Shown here: in pieces, positions 12,089 through 25,880 of the stretch | Layout: each line of letters starts with the position of its first letter | Position numbering within the stretch: position 1 is the stretch's first letter | Assembly (NCBI RefSeq): GCF_901933205.1 | Contig: NC_044584.1 | Span: 15,231,001 to 15,295,000 of the forward strand | DNA: 64,000 nucleotides | Origin: Camarhynchus parvulus | Taxonomy: Eukaryota > Chordata > Aves > Passeriformes > Thraupidae | Direction of reading: 5' to 3' | Notes under the pieces: generated by a model | The model's input: only the letters and a program-made list of their open reading frames with translations | Database searches by the model: none | What the model was told of the DNA's origin: nothing | Program-made: the position numbers and the translations under genes

Positions 12089-14111
12089 GTGCATGGAGAA
12101 ATAATAAACAAAACAAATCCTTCTGTTGGCACAGAGACCCGAATCTGGACACCCACACAATTCATCTGAAATTCACTGGGGTTTGGGTGTTCTATGTGTT
12201 TGCCTTTTTTTTTTTTTAATAAAACACTCAAAAAAAGGATATATTTCATTTGAGGGATTAGAACCAAAGGGCTAAAACCCACAATATCTGGTGGTGCTTT
12301 TGTAATATGTTCACATACAGTGCTTTAAAGTGCTAGAAAACACCTGATGTGCCTCAAGGACTAGAAAACCTCTTTACTACAAATTCTCTGTATTGGAAGG
12401 GACTGGCCTGTGCAATACATCACATTATCGCTGGTGCACAAGTGAATAGACTATCACTTTTCAAAAGTTTCTCATCTAAGTACTAAAACATTACCATTCC
12501 ATACAAACTCATTGCAAATGATGCAAAATATACAGACCAAACACAAATAAATATTCTATTCTATCCATGCCCATTCACAATTCAGATGAGGAAAATTCTC
12601 ATATATTCCAACTTCAGTCTGACTAGCCTGAAAAATGCAATATTGAGATGAGACCAGGAGAGTCTCATGTGAGGGGGAAGCAGCAGTCCCTGAAATACAA
12701 GTTTTCTCTGCACACAAGAAATTGGCTACTATTACCCACAGTCAGCTGAGAAAAAATAATAGGAGAGAATATTAACTCCAGTAGTATAAACTCAATCATC
12801 TCAAGAGCTGCTGGATAGGACTTGGGACAACAAAGATGATCAAGGCTTTGCTTTTGGCAGTGTTATATGGGCAAAACAAATCTTGGCACCCATTTGTACT
12901 GATGGTGCTTTTTGTTCACGATGATTCTGTGAGCGAGGGGAGCAGTGCTGGAAAGCTCCTCCCTGCAGCTCACCCTCCTCACATCCCTGCCAGGGTTTCT
13001 GGGGCAGAGATGCTTCCCTGGGCTGTGGTGGCCTCTGCTTGGACATTTAGCATTGCCCCAAGCAGTGTTTGCTCCACTGTCTGATGCTCAGCTAAAATGA
13101 AATCTCCTCTACCCCACTTCCACATCCCAGCTGCACCGCCCTGCACAGACCTTGCAGTTTCCACTGCAGTGAAATGGAAAATCAGGAAAATCACACCAAA
13201 TATTCCTTTCTGACTCGAACAGGTTTGAAAAACTCCTAATTTCTCCGCTGATTATCAGTCCTTTAGACAAATTTACAAAACACCCCAAAAAACATTGCAG
13301 CAATGAACGCTGCTGCTATCCTCAGTACAGCCACACAAGGTTGGGGGCTTATTTTCCTCTCCAGCCTAAAGGCAAAAGCAATAAATTGCTAAAGAAAATA
13401 AATGATTGTAATGCCTCCCATAGGCATCAGTGGCAGAGGAAGATTTTAAAAAATGAAGTGGTCTGTTTGCTCCTTGGTATTCTCTCATTATTTCACTGTC
13501 TTTATATTTTTTTTAATTAGTATTTTCATTAAATAAAAATTCCTAGTGCATCGTGGTAACACTGCTGATTTTAGGTCTGAGTGCTGATACTGCAATATGT
13601 TAGACCCATAAATGCAAATTGAAGCAATCACACAAACATGGGAGCTGTGAGAAAACAGATCTGAAAAGTTTTTAATCCAAACAAACCCAGTCACTTGATT
13701 AAAGTTCTTGAATAATTTGCCCTATGTGAAGTTTTGGGGAAATCTACTGATAACCAGGATATGAATTCTCTTTTCTTTGGGGTACTACCTATTTCCATGC
13801 TTACAATAGAGTGGAAATATTTCCAAGCTCCCTGTAGCCTTGCTGGCTGTACTCAAGCTCACCTCATTTTGGGAGCAGTAGAGCCAGATTATCACAGAGC
13901 TAAGCCCAGCCTATTTTGGCCAAGTGTGCTGCAGGGGAGTGTCCCTGCTGCTGTGGCACTGAGCCCTCAGCAGTCACAGCCCCACACTCGGGGGGAGAAG
14001 CAAAGCAGCTGCTGTGTGTGTGCTGGGGCATGTGGGACGCACAAACTGCTGTCTGTGCGTCTGCAGGAGGATGGATGCATATCCAGGGACCTCAGCCAGT
14101 GCAAGCTGAAA
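12089..14111. other. Unassigned non-coding sequence
   Basis: Nothing recognisable apart from a short T-run near 12207. Open frames are short, overlapping and on both strands. The part from about 13900 runs into the minisatellite and is more GC-rich than the stretch before it. Confidence 0.55.
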
Positions 14112-15024
14112 GAGCATCCCCATCCATGGAGCATTCCTGCTGATCCCATCCACGGAGCATTCCTACTGATCCCATCCCACTGAGCATTCCTGCTGATCCC
14201 ACCCACTGAGCATTCCTACTGATCCCATCCCACTGAGCATTCCTACTGATCCCATCCATGGAACATTCCTACTGATCCCATCCCACTGAGCATTCCTGCT
14301 GATCCCATCCCACTGAGCATTCCTACTGATCCCATCCATGGAACATTCCTACTGATCCCATCCCACTGAGCATTCCTGCTGATCCCATCCCACTGAGCAT
14401 TCCTACTGATCCCATCCACGGAGCATTCCTACTGATCCCATCCATGGAGCATTCCTACTGATCCAATCCCACTGAGCATTCCTACTGATCCCATCCCACT
14501 GAGCATTCCTGCTGATCCCATCCCACTGAGCATTCCTGCTGATCCCATCCCACGGAGCATTCCTGCTGATCCCATCCCACTGAGCATTCCTACTGATCCC
14601 ACCCACTGAGCATTCCTACTGATCCCATCCATGGAACATTCCTACTGATCCCATCCATGGAGCATTCCTACTGATCCTCCTGCATTCCTCTACCCACTAG
14701 ATTCCTTATCCATCCCACTGAGCATTCCTCTGATCTCCCACTGCTTCCTGCTGATACAATCCACTGACATTCTACTTCCACCTGGAGCATTCTACTGATA
14801 CACCTATGATATCATGAGCATTCCTTATCCCTCCACTGAGCATTCCTGCTGATCCCATCCACGGAGCATTCCTGCTGATACAGATCCATGGAACATTCCT
14901 ACTGAAACCCATCCACTGAGCATTCCTCCTGATCCCATCCACTGAGCATTCCTGCTGATCCCATCCACTGAGCATTCCTGCTGATCCCATCCACTGAGCA
15001 TTCCTGCTGATCCCACCCACTGAC
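14112..15024. repeat. 26-27 bp minisatellite, about 35 units
   Basis: The unit reads gagcattcctactgatccc followed by atccatgg, atccactg or atcccact, giving 26 or 27 bp. I count about 21 regular units from 14112 to 14671, about 7 irregular ones from 14672 to 14826, and 7 regular ones from there to the end. Higher-order structure is visible: an 80 bp block of three units containing the variant ggaacattcc repeats in tandem over about 14231-14390. On the minus strand stretches read as a nine-residue repeat (GISRNAQWD and relatives), but mixing 26 and 27 bp units breaks the frame, so it is not coding. This is a likely variable-length locus. Confidence 0.96.
14672..14826. repeat. Disrupted core of the minisatellite
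   Basis: Within the array this block keeps pieces of the unit (gcattcct, actgatac, atccact) but unit lengths vary widely and single bases are missing throughout, for example ctgatctcccactgcttcc. Units on both sides are clean. The pattern of many small deletions is typical either of an old decayed stretch or of a low-quality consensus in a hard-to-read repeat. Confidence 0.75.
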
Positions 15025-15389
15025 TTTCACTGTAGCCACACACCTGATGGGACTGCTCCTGTAATTTCTGTCCCGAGATCCTCAGATGTGACACTTCTCA
15101 CACGTTCCTAGTGATCACACTTTGCCCTTCCAAAACACTCACCCCGTGAAGAAAGTGCAATAAATTCTTCCAAGTCATCTTTCAGGGCAAGGTGCCATTA
15201 ATTCTCAGTGTATCTAGCAGACACAGGTGTTCACATATTATCATATAAACATGTCACACAATACAATACCATCCTAAATCACTTGGAGTCTGCATATTAA
15301 GCTTCCTTTATTTTTTTTTCTCCTTAAAGCAAACACACCAAGAAACACTATGGGTTTATATCAGAGCAGGCTTTGCAAAAGCACTAACT

Positions 15390-15442
15390 ACTGACTTAAA
15401 ATAAGTCAGTAATGACTTAATTTTAGGTCAGTAATGACTTAA
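15390..15442. repeat. Short dyad plus direct repeat (gacttaa motif)
   Basis: Positions 15390-15410 form a perfect dyad: actgactta, aaa, taagtcagt. Then gtcagtaatgacttaa occurs twice, at 15405-15420 and 15427-15442. The gacttaa/ttaagtc core thus appears several times in about 50 bases. Function unknown; a local duplication is the simplest reading. Confidence 0.8.
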
Positions 15443-16091
15443 GACACAGAGAGCTCAGATGTACTGGGGGAAACAGGTTAAAAGAAATTGCAAACAAAGC
15501 CACCAAGAGCCCATAATAACCCTACAGGGCCAGTCCTTTTCTTAAATCATTCTTCCTGGAGGCTTCCAGTAGCTTTTTGAGTTAAATATTGTGAGGTCCT
15601 TTCTAAGGGAAACTTCAAACCTACAGGTTTGTTTTCTTCTCTGTTCAAAAGTCGCTCTGCCTGCGCAGTTCTGGGAGCTCTGTCTGTCCAGATCTATCCC
15701 ATCCTTCCCCTGCAGGAATCCACAATCCACACTGCTGTCAGCTAAAAATTGCATTTTTTTTTGAGAAATACCAATTCCATCTCCTGCCCTACCCACCAAC
15801 AGGGCCAGCGTCAGAGAGAACTAATTCTCAACAAAACCAAATTTGGATAAAAGAAATCTGGGAGGTTTGTAGGGCCTTTTGGCATAACTGTCAAGCTGCA
15901 ATAAACAACAGGAGTGTTTTACGGCTGTCTGTAAAACACAGAGCAGACCTTCTGTCAAAAGAAAAGTAGTGGGGACCACTTTCTAAATCAAGCTCTTTTC
16001 TGTATTGACAAACCTAGAGAACACACACCAATGGCTTGCAGGAATGGTTACACAGGTTTTGGAATTAGCAATGCTCATAATTTTGCTTCTC

Positions 16092-16156
16092 TGGGATTTT
16101 TTGGGGGGTTTGTTTGGGTTTGGTTTTTGGTTTTTGTTATTTTGGGGGTTTTTTTG
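16092..16156. repeat. G/T-rich low-complexity tract
   Basis: About 65 bases composed almost only of G and T, with G-runs of three to six bases separated by T-runs. Four runs of three or more G exist, but the loops between them are uneven and one is long, so a G-quadruplex is possible but weakly supported. Confidence 0.8.
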
Positions 16157-19100
16157 CTAACATTAATGTTAAAAGATTCTGTGACTGCCAAGCGTATTTA
16201 AAGATTATTTCAAAAAGCATTATTATTAAATATTGCCTGAAGGACTAGACATCACTTCCTTCTCTGGTTGGCAATAGACAAGGCATTGGGACATTGTCAA
16301 AACTAAAAAAGAATCACAAAGCAGCACTTTCATAGCACATAGATGCCGTTGCAAATCTATTATTTACCTAGTCTGCTTATTTCAGAAAATTTGGATCAGT
16401 TATAGGGGCAGCTACATTGATACCTTGGCTTTTAATTCTACTTTTCATTAAGAACTTCTCTGTAAAATACAAACAAGATTTAGATTCAAGATGCAGAAGT
16501 TAATAAGAAGAAATGAAAACTGGTCTCATTTCAGTCTTAGGTCAAAGCAAGAGCATGGTCCCACATTATTGTGGATTTTAGTCCACAGTAAGACCACGTT
16601 ATGAATTTTTTGCTGCTGCAAATCTTTGTGGAGTAGTAAATAGCAGAGGCAGGTTACTTTTACTCTTGCAGAGAGACGTGAATCACTTGCAACCTAAAAA
16701 ATGCATTTTAATACAGCCAAATGCAACATCATACAACTGGGAGCACAGTGAGTCTACTAAATCTACAAACAAATCTGCAAAGTAAATCTGCAGGCTGAGA
16801 AAGCCTGTCTGGGAAAGCAGCAACACAAGAAGATTTAAAGGTCACTCTAGGAAAGTTTCACAATTTTTGTGACAAATAGTTTATTTGCTGAAAAATACAC
16901 CTAACTGCACTTTAGGGAAGGCAAAATTTGTTGGGTAATTAAGGTGAAATTTGCAATAGCTTTCAAAGGTGAAAATTCAGATTTTTGCTCCGTTGAATAT
17001 CACTCCTGTGCAGTGTAATATGAAATGTGTGCATGCCATGTCTGTGGTGATATGCACGCATTTAATAACACCTGAGAGCCCCCCTGCACACGCTGCAGTT
17101 ACCAGTGACCCTTCCCCATGCTTGGAGCTGGGCTCTGAAGGGCACCACACTCACCACTGCAGGACACACCAGGACAAGCTCCTTTCTGAGGTGCTTTGGC
17201 AATGGGATTTGGGAGTTCTCATACAACTCTTTCATACAACTCCTCTTAAATTTCAGCAATTTCCTGGGCATGTACATGCTGGGATTTGGGTTTTTGTTGT
17301 GGTTTTTTTTTTTTTTCAGTGGCCTTAAATAATCTATTTGTTCACATCCGACTTGCCTGGTATCACCCTTCTATTGTCCCAAAGGACTGAGTGCAAGATT
17401 CACTGTTACACTCTCTGCCCCTTAAAGAGAGACAGTTTCCTACCCACTCCCCAGCTCCAGCAGCAGTCAGGAGTTATTAGTGTTTGGTGATCTTTTGTTT
17501 CAAGACCTCTGTCTCTTGTACTTTGAAATTGAAATTCCTTTGCCTGTAAGGCCCCCAGAATCTGATAGGTGACTTCTTGAACTTTCCTAAACTGCAACAG
17601 CAAAGAAACTAAATCCATCAGCTCTGCTTCTTACAGTAATAGCATTTGCTAAGGGACGGATAAAGAAAAACAGCAAGCAGTGCTAGCAGTGTCTACTCAA
17701 ACTACTGTCCTCACCTTTTTTTTTCCCCTCCATTAGCTGAATTAAATCTTATCTATTTACAGACTCTATTGAACAGACCTGTTGAAGTACTGGTATATCT
17801 TGCTTGGATTCAGCAATTCCAGATGTCAGAAAGATTAGAGAAGGAAAAGCACTTTAGGAGCTGCATCAATTGTGGGAGGGTTTCTTTTTCTCAGAGGAAG
17901 AAATCTCTGGCTTTGTTCTCCTCTGTCTTCACACCATCTCTATGTAGCCCAAGCTGTGCTAATCCACTCCAAGACAGGGAAAATAGCAAACCAAACAAAC
18001 AATGAGGAATAAGCCAGTAAGGAAAAGTAAATATTCTTAGAATACAGAACCCTGATGCAATGAAGAGTTGTATTACCAGAGATCATTCCCTTCGAGGTTC
18101 AAAATTCACCTACCCCTTTCCATTGGCGGCACAGAAAAAGAACAGGTATTTACAGACACCAAACACTTTTTTAAAAGTGTCAAATCTCTCTTCTCTTGAC
18201 ATGTGTTTGTCCTCACTGTATCACAAGCATGAGAGAAGCCCTTCTCTGGGAATTGTAGCTGAGGTAGGTGAGGATTAAAGGGGTCAGTATTCCCAGGGGT
18301 CCTAATGACACATGGCAACATTGCTGTGGCCACATCTAATCTTCCTTTTCCCCCTTCATTTGAGAGGCAGCATTGCATTCTCACATTAACATTCCCTCAG
18401 AAAAGACTCTCTCCTTGTGTTCCAGGAGTTATCACATCTCCCTTCATCCAATAAAATAACAGAGAATTAAAGAAATCACATTTTTTTCAGAGAAATCATT
18501 AGCTCAAGAGAATACCCAAGCCCTGAGACTCTCTAGTGTTTTTCTTTCCCCTAAAGTGCTCAGCAGTATTTAACTATTAAAGTCTTGATAAAAATAAATA
18601 AATAAAAGCTCAGGAGTGATACCTATTGAAATATTTACCTTAAATTAATAGTAATTTACCTTAAGCTTTGAAATATTCACTTAAAATTTGAGAGGTGTGC
18701 TTGTGTTAAGAGTTGTTAAAGAAGGATTCAGGCATCCAAAAGGTTCTGGATATGATGGAGGAAGGGGAAGGTTTCACTGTTCATGAAGCAGTTATTGAGT
18801 TTTCAAGACTAGTTAAAGTTCAAGACAAAAACAGAAACACATTGGAGAGCAGAGAAAAAGTTGGGAAATCCAGAAAGAAAAGGCATCAAGGCAAAATAAA
18901 CAGAAAAAGATAAGATTTTGTGTAAACCCACCGATTTCTATTATTAGACCAATTTCAACTATCCTGTCCCATTCAGAGCATCTCTGGAAAAGTTACCTTT
19001 AGTAGCCATAAAGGAAAGAGGCAACTCTTAAAGTTTAAAGCCCTCTAGACAGCCTTCTTACAGCACAGAGAATTTTCATATCTGACACACCAACAGGGAG

Positions 19101-22100
19101 CTGCACTCCTGTCTTCTGGGAAAGGGATGATTGCTTTTAACATAAAACAACAGGTCACCAAAATTTCCAAATTTCCAGTACCTACAGTTTGTAAAATACC
19201 AATATTTTCTCTTTCAGATACAAAGCTCGTTGCTTTGAATCCATGCAAGCATGGGAAGGATGCTCACAGTGCCCGGAGCACTCTGCAGCAGCCAGGGTGG
19301 GTGGGAGGCAGAGCAGCCCCAGCCCAGAGCCAGGAACCTCTGCTAGAGCTCAGAGCAATTCCTGGGCTCTTGCATGTACCTGCCCATCCCAAGCCTTTCC
19401 ACTGCATCTATACAAAGGTTTAGGATATGAATTCTCCAATCCAAGTGGGAAGCTGAGAACCAGGGAGCTTTCTGCTCAATTCCAGACCTATTCCTGTATT
19501 CGGCACTTACTGCGCTCCTGTTTAGCAAATTCAAGGAGAAGCTGATGCTGTGTAACAGACAGCAACAAATAATAAAGGTACTTCTTTTGGACTGGACTTG
19601 AGGCCCATCTATTTCAATAAGATGGCTCTTAACAGCCCTCAGCACTAAATACTTTAGGAGAAGCAGCAAAATCTGTATTAGGCAGATAGCAGATAATCCA
19701 CCCTCAGAGTGGATCTCTTCTAAATTCTCAGCAGAACCAGAGAAAAATCCCCAAACAGTGGAGTTTAAAATCCTCAGGGTTAAATAAAATGGTTTTCAGG
19801 AAAGCTCACAGGTTGAAAATAAATACAAAATATTTACCAAATAAAACCAGTTTTTATTTTAAAAAAACAGATTGTCTTGGGGGAGGAGAAGGAGGAAGGA
19901 GAGGGAAAACACATTACCTGTCTACTGATTCATGAGATCTATTGCTGATTTTTTATTGTACTGATAAGATAGAAAGAGACTACTAGAAATTCTTTCCTTA
20001 GTGCTAGTGTTTCTGTGTGTTCTGCAGTGGTGTGTTGAGCCTAAACAAATCAAAGATGTTTGAATCATTAACATCATACCCTAAAGCCAATAAGAACTGT
20101 TGCATGCCAAGCATAGGGACATGAGTAGCCAACTCATTCATAAGCTGAAAGATTTTTTCTTCTCCCACAGATACAATCAAAATCTAGCAAGACAGCTAAT
20201 TGTGAGTTAATCTTGTCAATTCTATGTGCAAAAGCAATTTTAGGTATGGCTGGAAAATGTGCAGAAGGAATAACAACAGAGTATTTCTGGCCCCTTTTGG
20301 GATTTAAAAGCCAGATTTGGCGGTATTAAGTACCATAGCTACATTTGCTAAATCAGATAATTGGGCTAATAAGGACATCTGGAAACAGTTGGTATCAAAC
20401 AATGCTCAATTTGTGTTTCATTCATGACCTCAATGCATGGCTGAAACAGGGGCACTGCCATTTGCAGCGCTGGTGCCAAGTGCTGGACACTCCAGGGGAA
20501 CTTGGGGAGAAGAAGTTGGGGATAAAACTGGCAAATGTATCTAAGCAATAATAATAACACTGATTCAAGGTTAGCACATTATTTAATGAGAGGAGATAGT
20601 TTTGTCTTTATTAGCATACTAATTCTGTATTCTCATATTAAACTTGATGATTGGTGTTGCTCAGGGTCCTGGCAATAGAACCCCTCTGGTTGAATTTGCA
20701 CTGTTATTTTATTATTTTTGGGGGGTTGCTTTTTTTTAAATTTGGAAACAGATTCAGCTCCTAGGGTGTTGCTGTTAAAAAAACCTTTTTTCAGTTCAGT
20801 TTTGCTGACTGACTTACCATGGCCAAAAACCCTTAAAACTGAACATATCTCTTTCAATTCAGAAGTGCTTTGGTGGAATCTCAACAATTGCCAGATACTG
20901 CAAGATTAACCACTGGACTATTAAACAAGGACTCAAAGGACATGAGGTTTAGTGCACAGATCTGTTAATTAAAACCAAAAAAGCTGGATATGTAACAAAT
21001 CTATTTCTCCCTCATCTACTATATAAAAGGCTACTAACTGTTCTTTGGAGTCTGTTTCTGAGGGCCTTTACAAAGGAAATCAAATATCCATGGAAGTAAT
21101 ACCACCAGAAGTCAGCAGTGCTAATAATAAAACTGGCTTTTATACAATGGGATCTAAGAAGAAATGGATAAACTTTAAAAGCAACTAAATTTTAGACAGG
21201 TCATTTGGTATACTTTGTTGTTCCTATACTGATTTTTTATAACATGCAATTTATCCCTTTTCCCACAAGATAAAAAATAGGTACCTGTTAATAGCCTGAA
21301 TTTTCACAATTTCATTGCCCTGGAGTACCAGACTGCTCCTTGACAACTTCTCCATTAGTGTTCATAGCATTCTCTCCTTTTCTGCGCAGAAAGGATCAGA
21401 ACTCCAGGTACAAGATCAGACTTGTTTGCTAAGATAGCTCCCACAGATCACTTCATCCTGTCAGCAGTAACACTCAAGAGCATACAGGGAACATTCTGCA
21501 TGTTATTTTCACATGATCTCTCCCAGTATCCAAACTAAGTTTATGCAAGGGGACAAAAACTGAAAATCCACATGCAAAAGGAAGAGTCATGTTCTGCAAC
21601 ACATTGATAGCTCAAGTGCTACTTGAAGATGTTTCAATCACCTTGAGTTTTGACTTTACATTCTTCAGAGTTGTGAAAGAGACTGCAGTCTACATTGAGA
21701 CTCATTTCAAAAAATTCAACAGCTGCTTGAGGAAAAAAAATGCAACCAATGCTTCCCTGTTAGTAAAGCAGATCACTCTCTCATAAGATTACTTAATCCC
21801 ATATGCCCAGCCTTGTCAGATCCATATCCTCTCTTTGTTAGGGACAGGATAAGATCTGCTTACATTGCCAAATTCCAGGGCAGTGCCATGAGACTGGGGC
21901 TCCTCTCCTGCAGCCCTCAAAGCCTGACTAAGGGCAGGAGCAGTACAGCTCCTATGGCTCTGTTCAGCCACCTCCCCTCCCCTGGGACTGCCTCCCTCAC
22001 TGTCCCCACACCTGGGTGATAACTCCAATATCAACACATCTGAGATGTGACTTTTAGATCAAATCTATTTCTGGTCTCAGCTTTGCTCAGTCCTTCCGAT

Positions 22101-25100
22101 TCTGGCTGCATGTGCTGGTGTTCTTGCAAGCATGCTCTGTGCTCTGATGACACTCTGGGCTCTAGAGCCCTGAAATAAAGGAGAGAGCAAAGGTGACCAT
22201 TTCCCCTCTCAGGATGTCAGTGATCCTGCCTGTGGCCACTCACAGCAACCTGTCCATGGAAAAGTACACAAGGAAGGGATTCTTGTCAAGGCCTGTGACA
22301 TGCAGCTTCCATTAGCAAGATACTGAAGGATTTTAAGAGATTTAATAATTTTCATAGCACGTGAATTATACCTGCACACACTCAATTCACCTTTGAAAGG
22401 AGAGACACCATAACTAGACAGCCTAGAGACACAGGCTGAATCAAACCATGCCAGGGAACATAGCATGCTTAAGTAAAATTTAATGAAAAATACAAGCCTC
22501 AAGCTAAACACAGGAACCCGTTATCACCACAAAAAAATGGAATGCTAGGAGTTAAAACACAGTGAGGTACAGATCTTCTGGTTGCTGTTTGTTTTAAATG
22601 TAACAAAAGACAGAAGAATGCAAAAGTGGCATCAAGTTGCGTGAAAAGAGGGAGAAATGAAGAAGAAATAATTTCACTTCTTTCCTGTAGAAGAACAGGC
22701 CAGTAAGATGGAGTTTTCAGTGAAGAGTTGCATGGTGAAATCTTGGGGGTACAGCCTTTCAGTTGGGCTTGGTAGTAAAGAACTGCAGTCTAGACAGCTG
22801 ACTCCCTCACCAAGGCTTCCCCAAAACTGAGCAGCTTACAAAAACTCTGAATTTTTGCCTACATAAAATGACTGATGATAAATAGAATGAGATGCCAGAG
22901 CAAAATGACAAAATGGAACAGTTCAATCCTGGGAAGGCAAACACTGAGACTACTGACAGAAAAAAAGGAGTTAACTTGGGATTATTTCAGTTCTTTGCTT
23001 TATGCAAAGCCAGCTCCTTTGTCCACGTAGCCTTGACTGTGCACACGAGATCTGTTAACTTCAACTCCTTACACTATAAACTGACATTAACTTCAACAGG
23101 GCATTTATCTCCACAGATGTATTCTGGCAATAAAGATTGCAATTCAGAGTTCCGGAGTTCTGATGACTCCAATAATGTATGTATTAAGTTTAGGAGTGGT
23201 GTAATTCTTTGTAGGATTGGGACCCAATATTAAAATCTCTTCATGAAAGAGACAGTTCCTTCCTGTGTTTTTATACCAGAGCCATGGTCTTTATTGCAGC
23301 TTTTATGAGTCACTATAATTCAAATTTCAACTTCCCTAGATTGCAGCATTTGCTTTTTCCTATTTTACTTTTGCATTTCATTTCACATGCCCTGCACAAT
23401 CTACAGTGAATATGAACGACCACGTTTGCCACAACAAAGGAAAACAGAAAAGCACCCTTGTCTCCAGAGGCAACCATTTCTGCCTGGATTGCCATTGATC
23501 CAGTGATATTTTTTCGCATCCATCCCTTGAGATTTATTCTTGAAAAAGCGATAACCAGTCAGAAGAGTTATCACCTTGTCTCCTTGTGGAAATGCATTGC
23601 CACCCGAGCCACAACTCATACAGCAAATATCAAGGCCAGCAGTGGAATATCTCTGAAACTACAGGGTAGAAACATTTCACCTAATGACAAAACAAAATCC
23701 TCAACAAAATCCCATTACATGTTTCTTGCTGAGATAGGTTTTTTTCTCAATAATTTTTGCTCTAAAGGCAATCTGAGTCCATGTTGCTCACACCTGCATA
23801 ATGAAACAAATGAGACAAAAACTACTCTTTCCTGTGGCTGTTATTCACCCACAACTTGCATTATGGATCACCACGTTTCAGCAATCAGCAATGTGCTCTG
23901 TGTTGAACATTTGTTTCAAATGGAAATAGCTAAACCAAAATCAAAGGAAAGTGTTATGTCTTTGATGTAGTTCCATACATTTGTTATGCTGCGAGGGCTA
24001 AGGCTGCTAGACCCAGCTGATGTCAAGGATTGGTTAAATCCTCTTTCAGACTTTGTGCAAGGAACAATTAAATCCCTGTAGATACGGCCACAAACGCTTT
24101 AGTGATGCCACATTTTTTCAGCCAATCCATTGCCTGGTTTGTTCCCATTGTGTTTCTGGGAGAAGGCCTAAAGAAATGAGCTGAGACCAGGATCCAGAGA
24201 TGAGGCAAAGTGAGAGACCAAAAGAGATGGTCAATCACTGTGTCAAACTAGGGTACCTGGGCCAGGTGATTTCCTAATTGCTCTTTCCTCCTGTGACCAA
24301 AAAAACATCCCCACATGCTGTCTGTGGGAAGGAAATCTCACTGTATCTGACTCCCAGATACCAAATTTTGGTGATGACTTCAGACAAATAACTAAGTTTT
24401 TAACCTACTAAACTTGTAATTACATCATAGCTTACCTAAAACTTACAGAATAAGGCCTAAATATTTGCCAGCTCATATTTGTCATAGCAAACATGACTGT
24501 TTTCCTGGGCAGAAGGAATGTGAAGCTTGGGAACCTGTAAATTCTTCAAAGGCAGACGAGCTCCTGTCAGTCACACAGCATTATGATGGGATAGAAAAAA
24601 CAAAGAAAAAACCCAAACAAACCAACAAAAAACTCCAGCAAGATGTGTAGGCTTTTCTAGAGGAAAAAAAAATAATAATTCACACAAGTGGCATAATTGT
24701 GTATAATATGTAACCACAGGAAATAACTACTTTACCATGTTCATCCATTCAGAAAGGAGAAAATGGAAGGAAGGAAAAGCTAATCCTCTCCAGGCTTGCA
24801 CAGGCTGCCTCCTGCTCCAGCAGCTCTGGTTTTGTGCTGCCAGCTGTGAGCCCTGCTAAAGCTGGGTTTGACTCAGGCACGTGGGGCCTGTGCACACTGA
24901 AAAATGAAAAATGCCTTTCCCACACAGTGCTGGAAATATTCCAGCTCCAATGTGGGAATCACTCGTGTTCCCTCAGAAAGGAACTCCACAGGGGTATGTG
25001 ATATAATGAATGGTTTGGTTCAAGTTGATTAGGCTCCCCTGGTCATCCTGGGAAATGATAGCAAATAAAGGAGAAACTCGAGCACGTGAGCTGCGCAGCA

Positions 25101-25858
25101 AAACAGGAAGAAGAGTTGAAGCACAAAAACAAATATGTATTGTGGAGCTTTAAAACCATTGACAACCCAGACAAATATTTTAAAGAGGTTAACCTATGTA
25201 AATATGACTTCATTTTTGATTTGGGTTGTTTGGACCTTTTGTTTTTGTTGAGTGAGTTTATTTGTTTGGTTTGTTTGGGTTTTTTTTAAATACAACTTCA
25301 GGCAGATATTTTGTTTCATTCCAACACAGAAGCAAGCCGATTTTGAAGCATAAAAATCTTTCATATATGGAGCTTCCTCTACCACAGAGCTCTTGTCTGG
25401 AGTACCACATCACACCACAGTGCTTCAGAGCCCGGGATCTCACTAGAGCATCCAGTAAATGGATTAAATGGATCCATTAAACGGAGCTGGTTTTGGTGCT
25501 TCATAATCCTATCTAGACAATCAATACACACTTGCTTCTGACACAACTACTTCATCACAGAGCCTGCAACTGCTTTTGCACCAGGGCCATGTTACCTACA
25601 AAGCCTCACTCACTGAAGCGTTTCTGCAGCTCAGGCAGAGCTTGTTAGGAGGGCCCTGATCCTGGCCCACAGGCTGCAGAAAATCCTGCCAGTAGCTGAA
25701 GCTTTCTCCACGAGATTTAAAGCCAGAAATCACTGAGCAACACTGCCAGGAACTCAGTCAGGATCAGCTTGAATGTCTAGATTGCCAAGTGTTTAATATT
25801 TTTTTAGTGTAATTTTAAAATGGGAATTTATTATATAGTATTTTTAAGCCAGTGTTTG

Positions 25859-25880
25859 TTTTTTTTTTTTTTTTTTTTTT
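25859..25880. repeat. Poly-T run (22 bases)
   Basis: An uninterrupted run of T. It could be the reverse complement of a retroelement poly-A tail, but the bases to its left and right show no recognisable element, so it is listed only as a homopolymer. Confidence 0.9.

Noticed and set aside
14403..14632. Nine-residue repeat protein (GISRNAQWD-like) on the minus strand
   Set aside because: It is the translation of the 26-27 bp minisatellite. Unit length switches between 26 and 27 so no frame stays open through the array.
23458..23970. 170-codon open frame on the plus strand
   Set aside because: No recognisable domain, no matching splice context that I can identify, and overlapping minus-strand frames of similar quality. 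Kept only as unassigned sequence.
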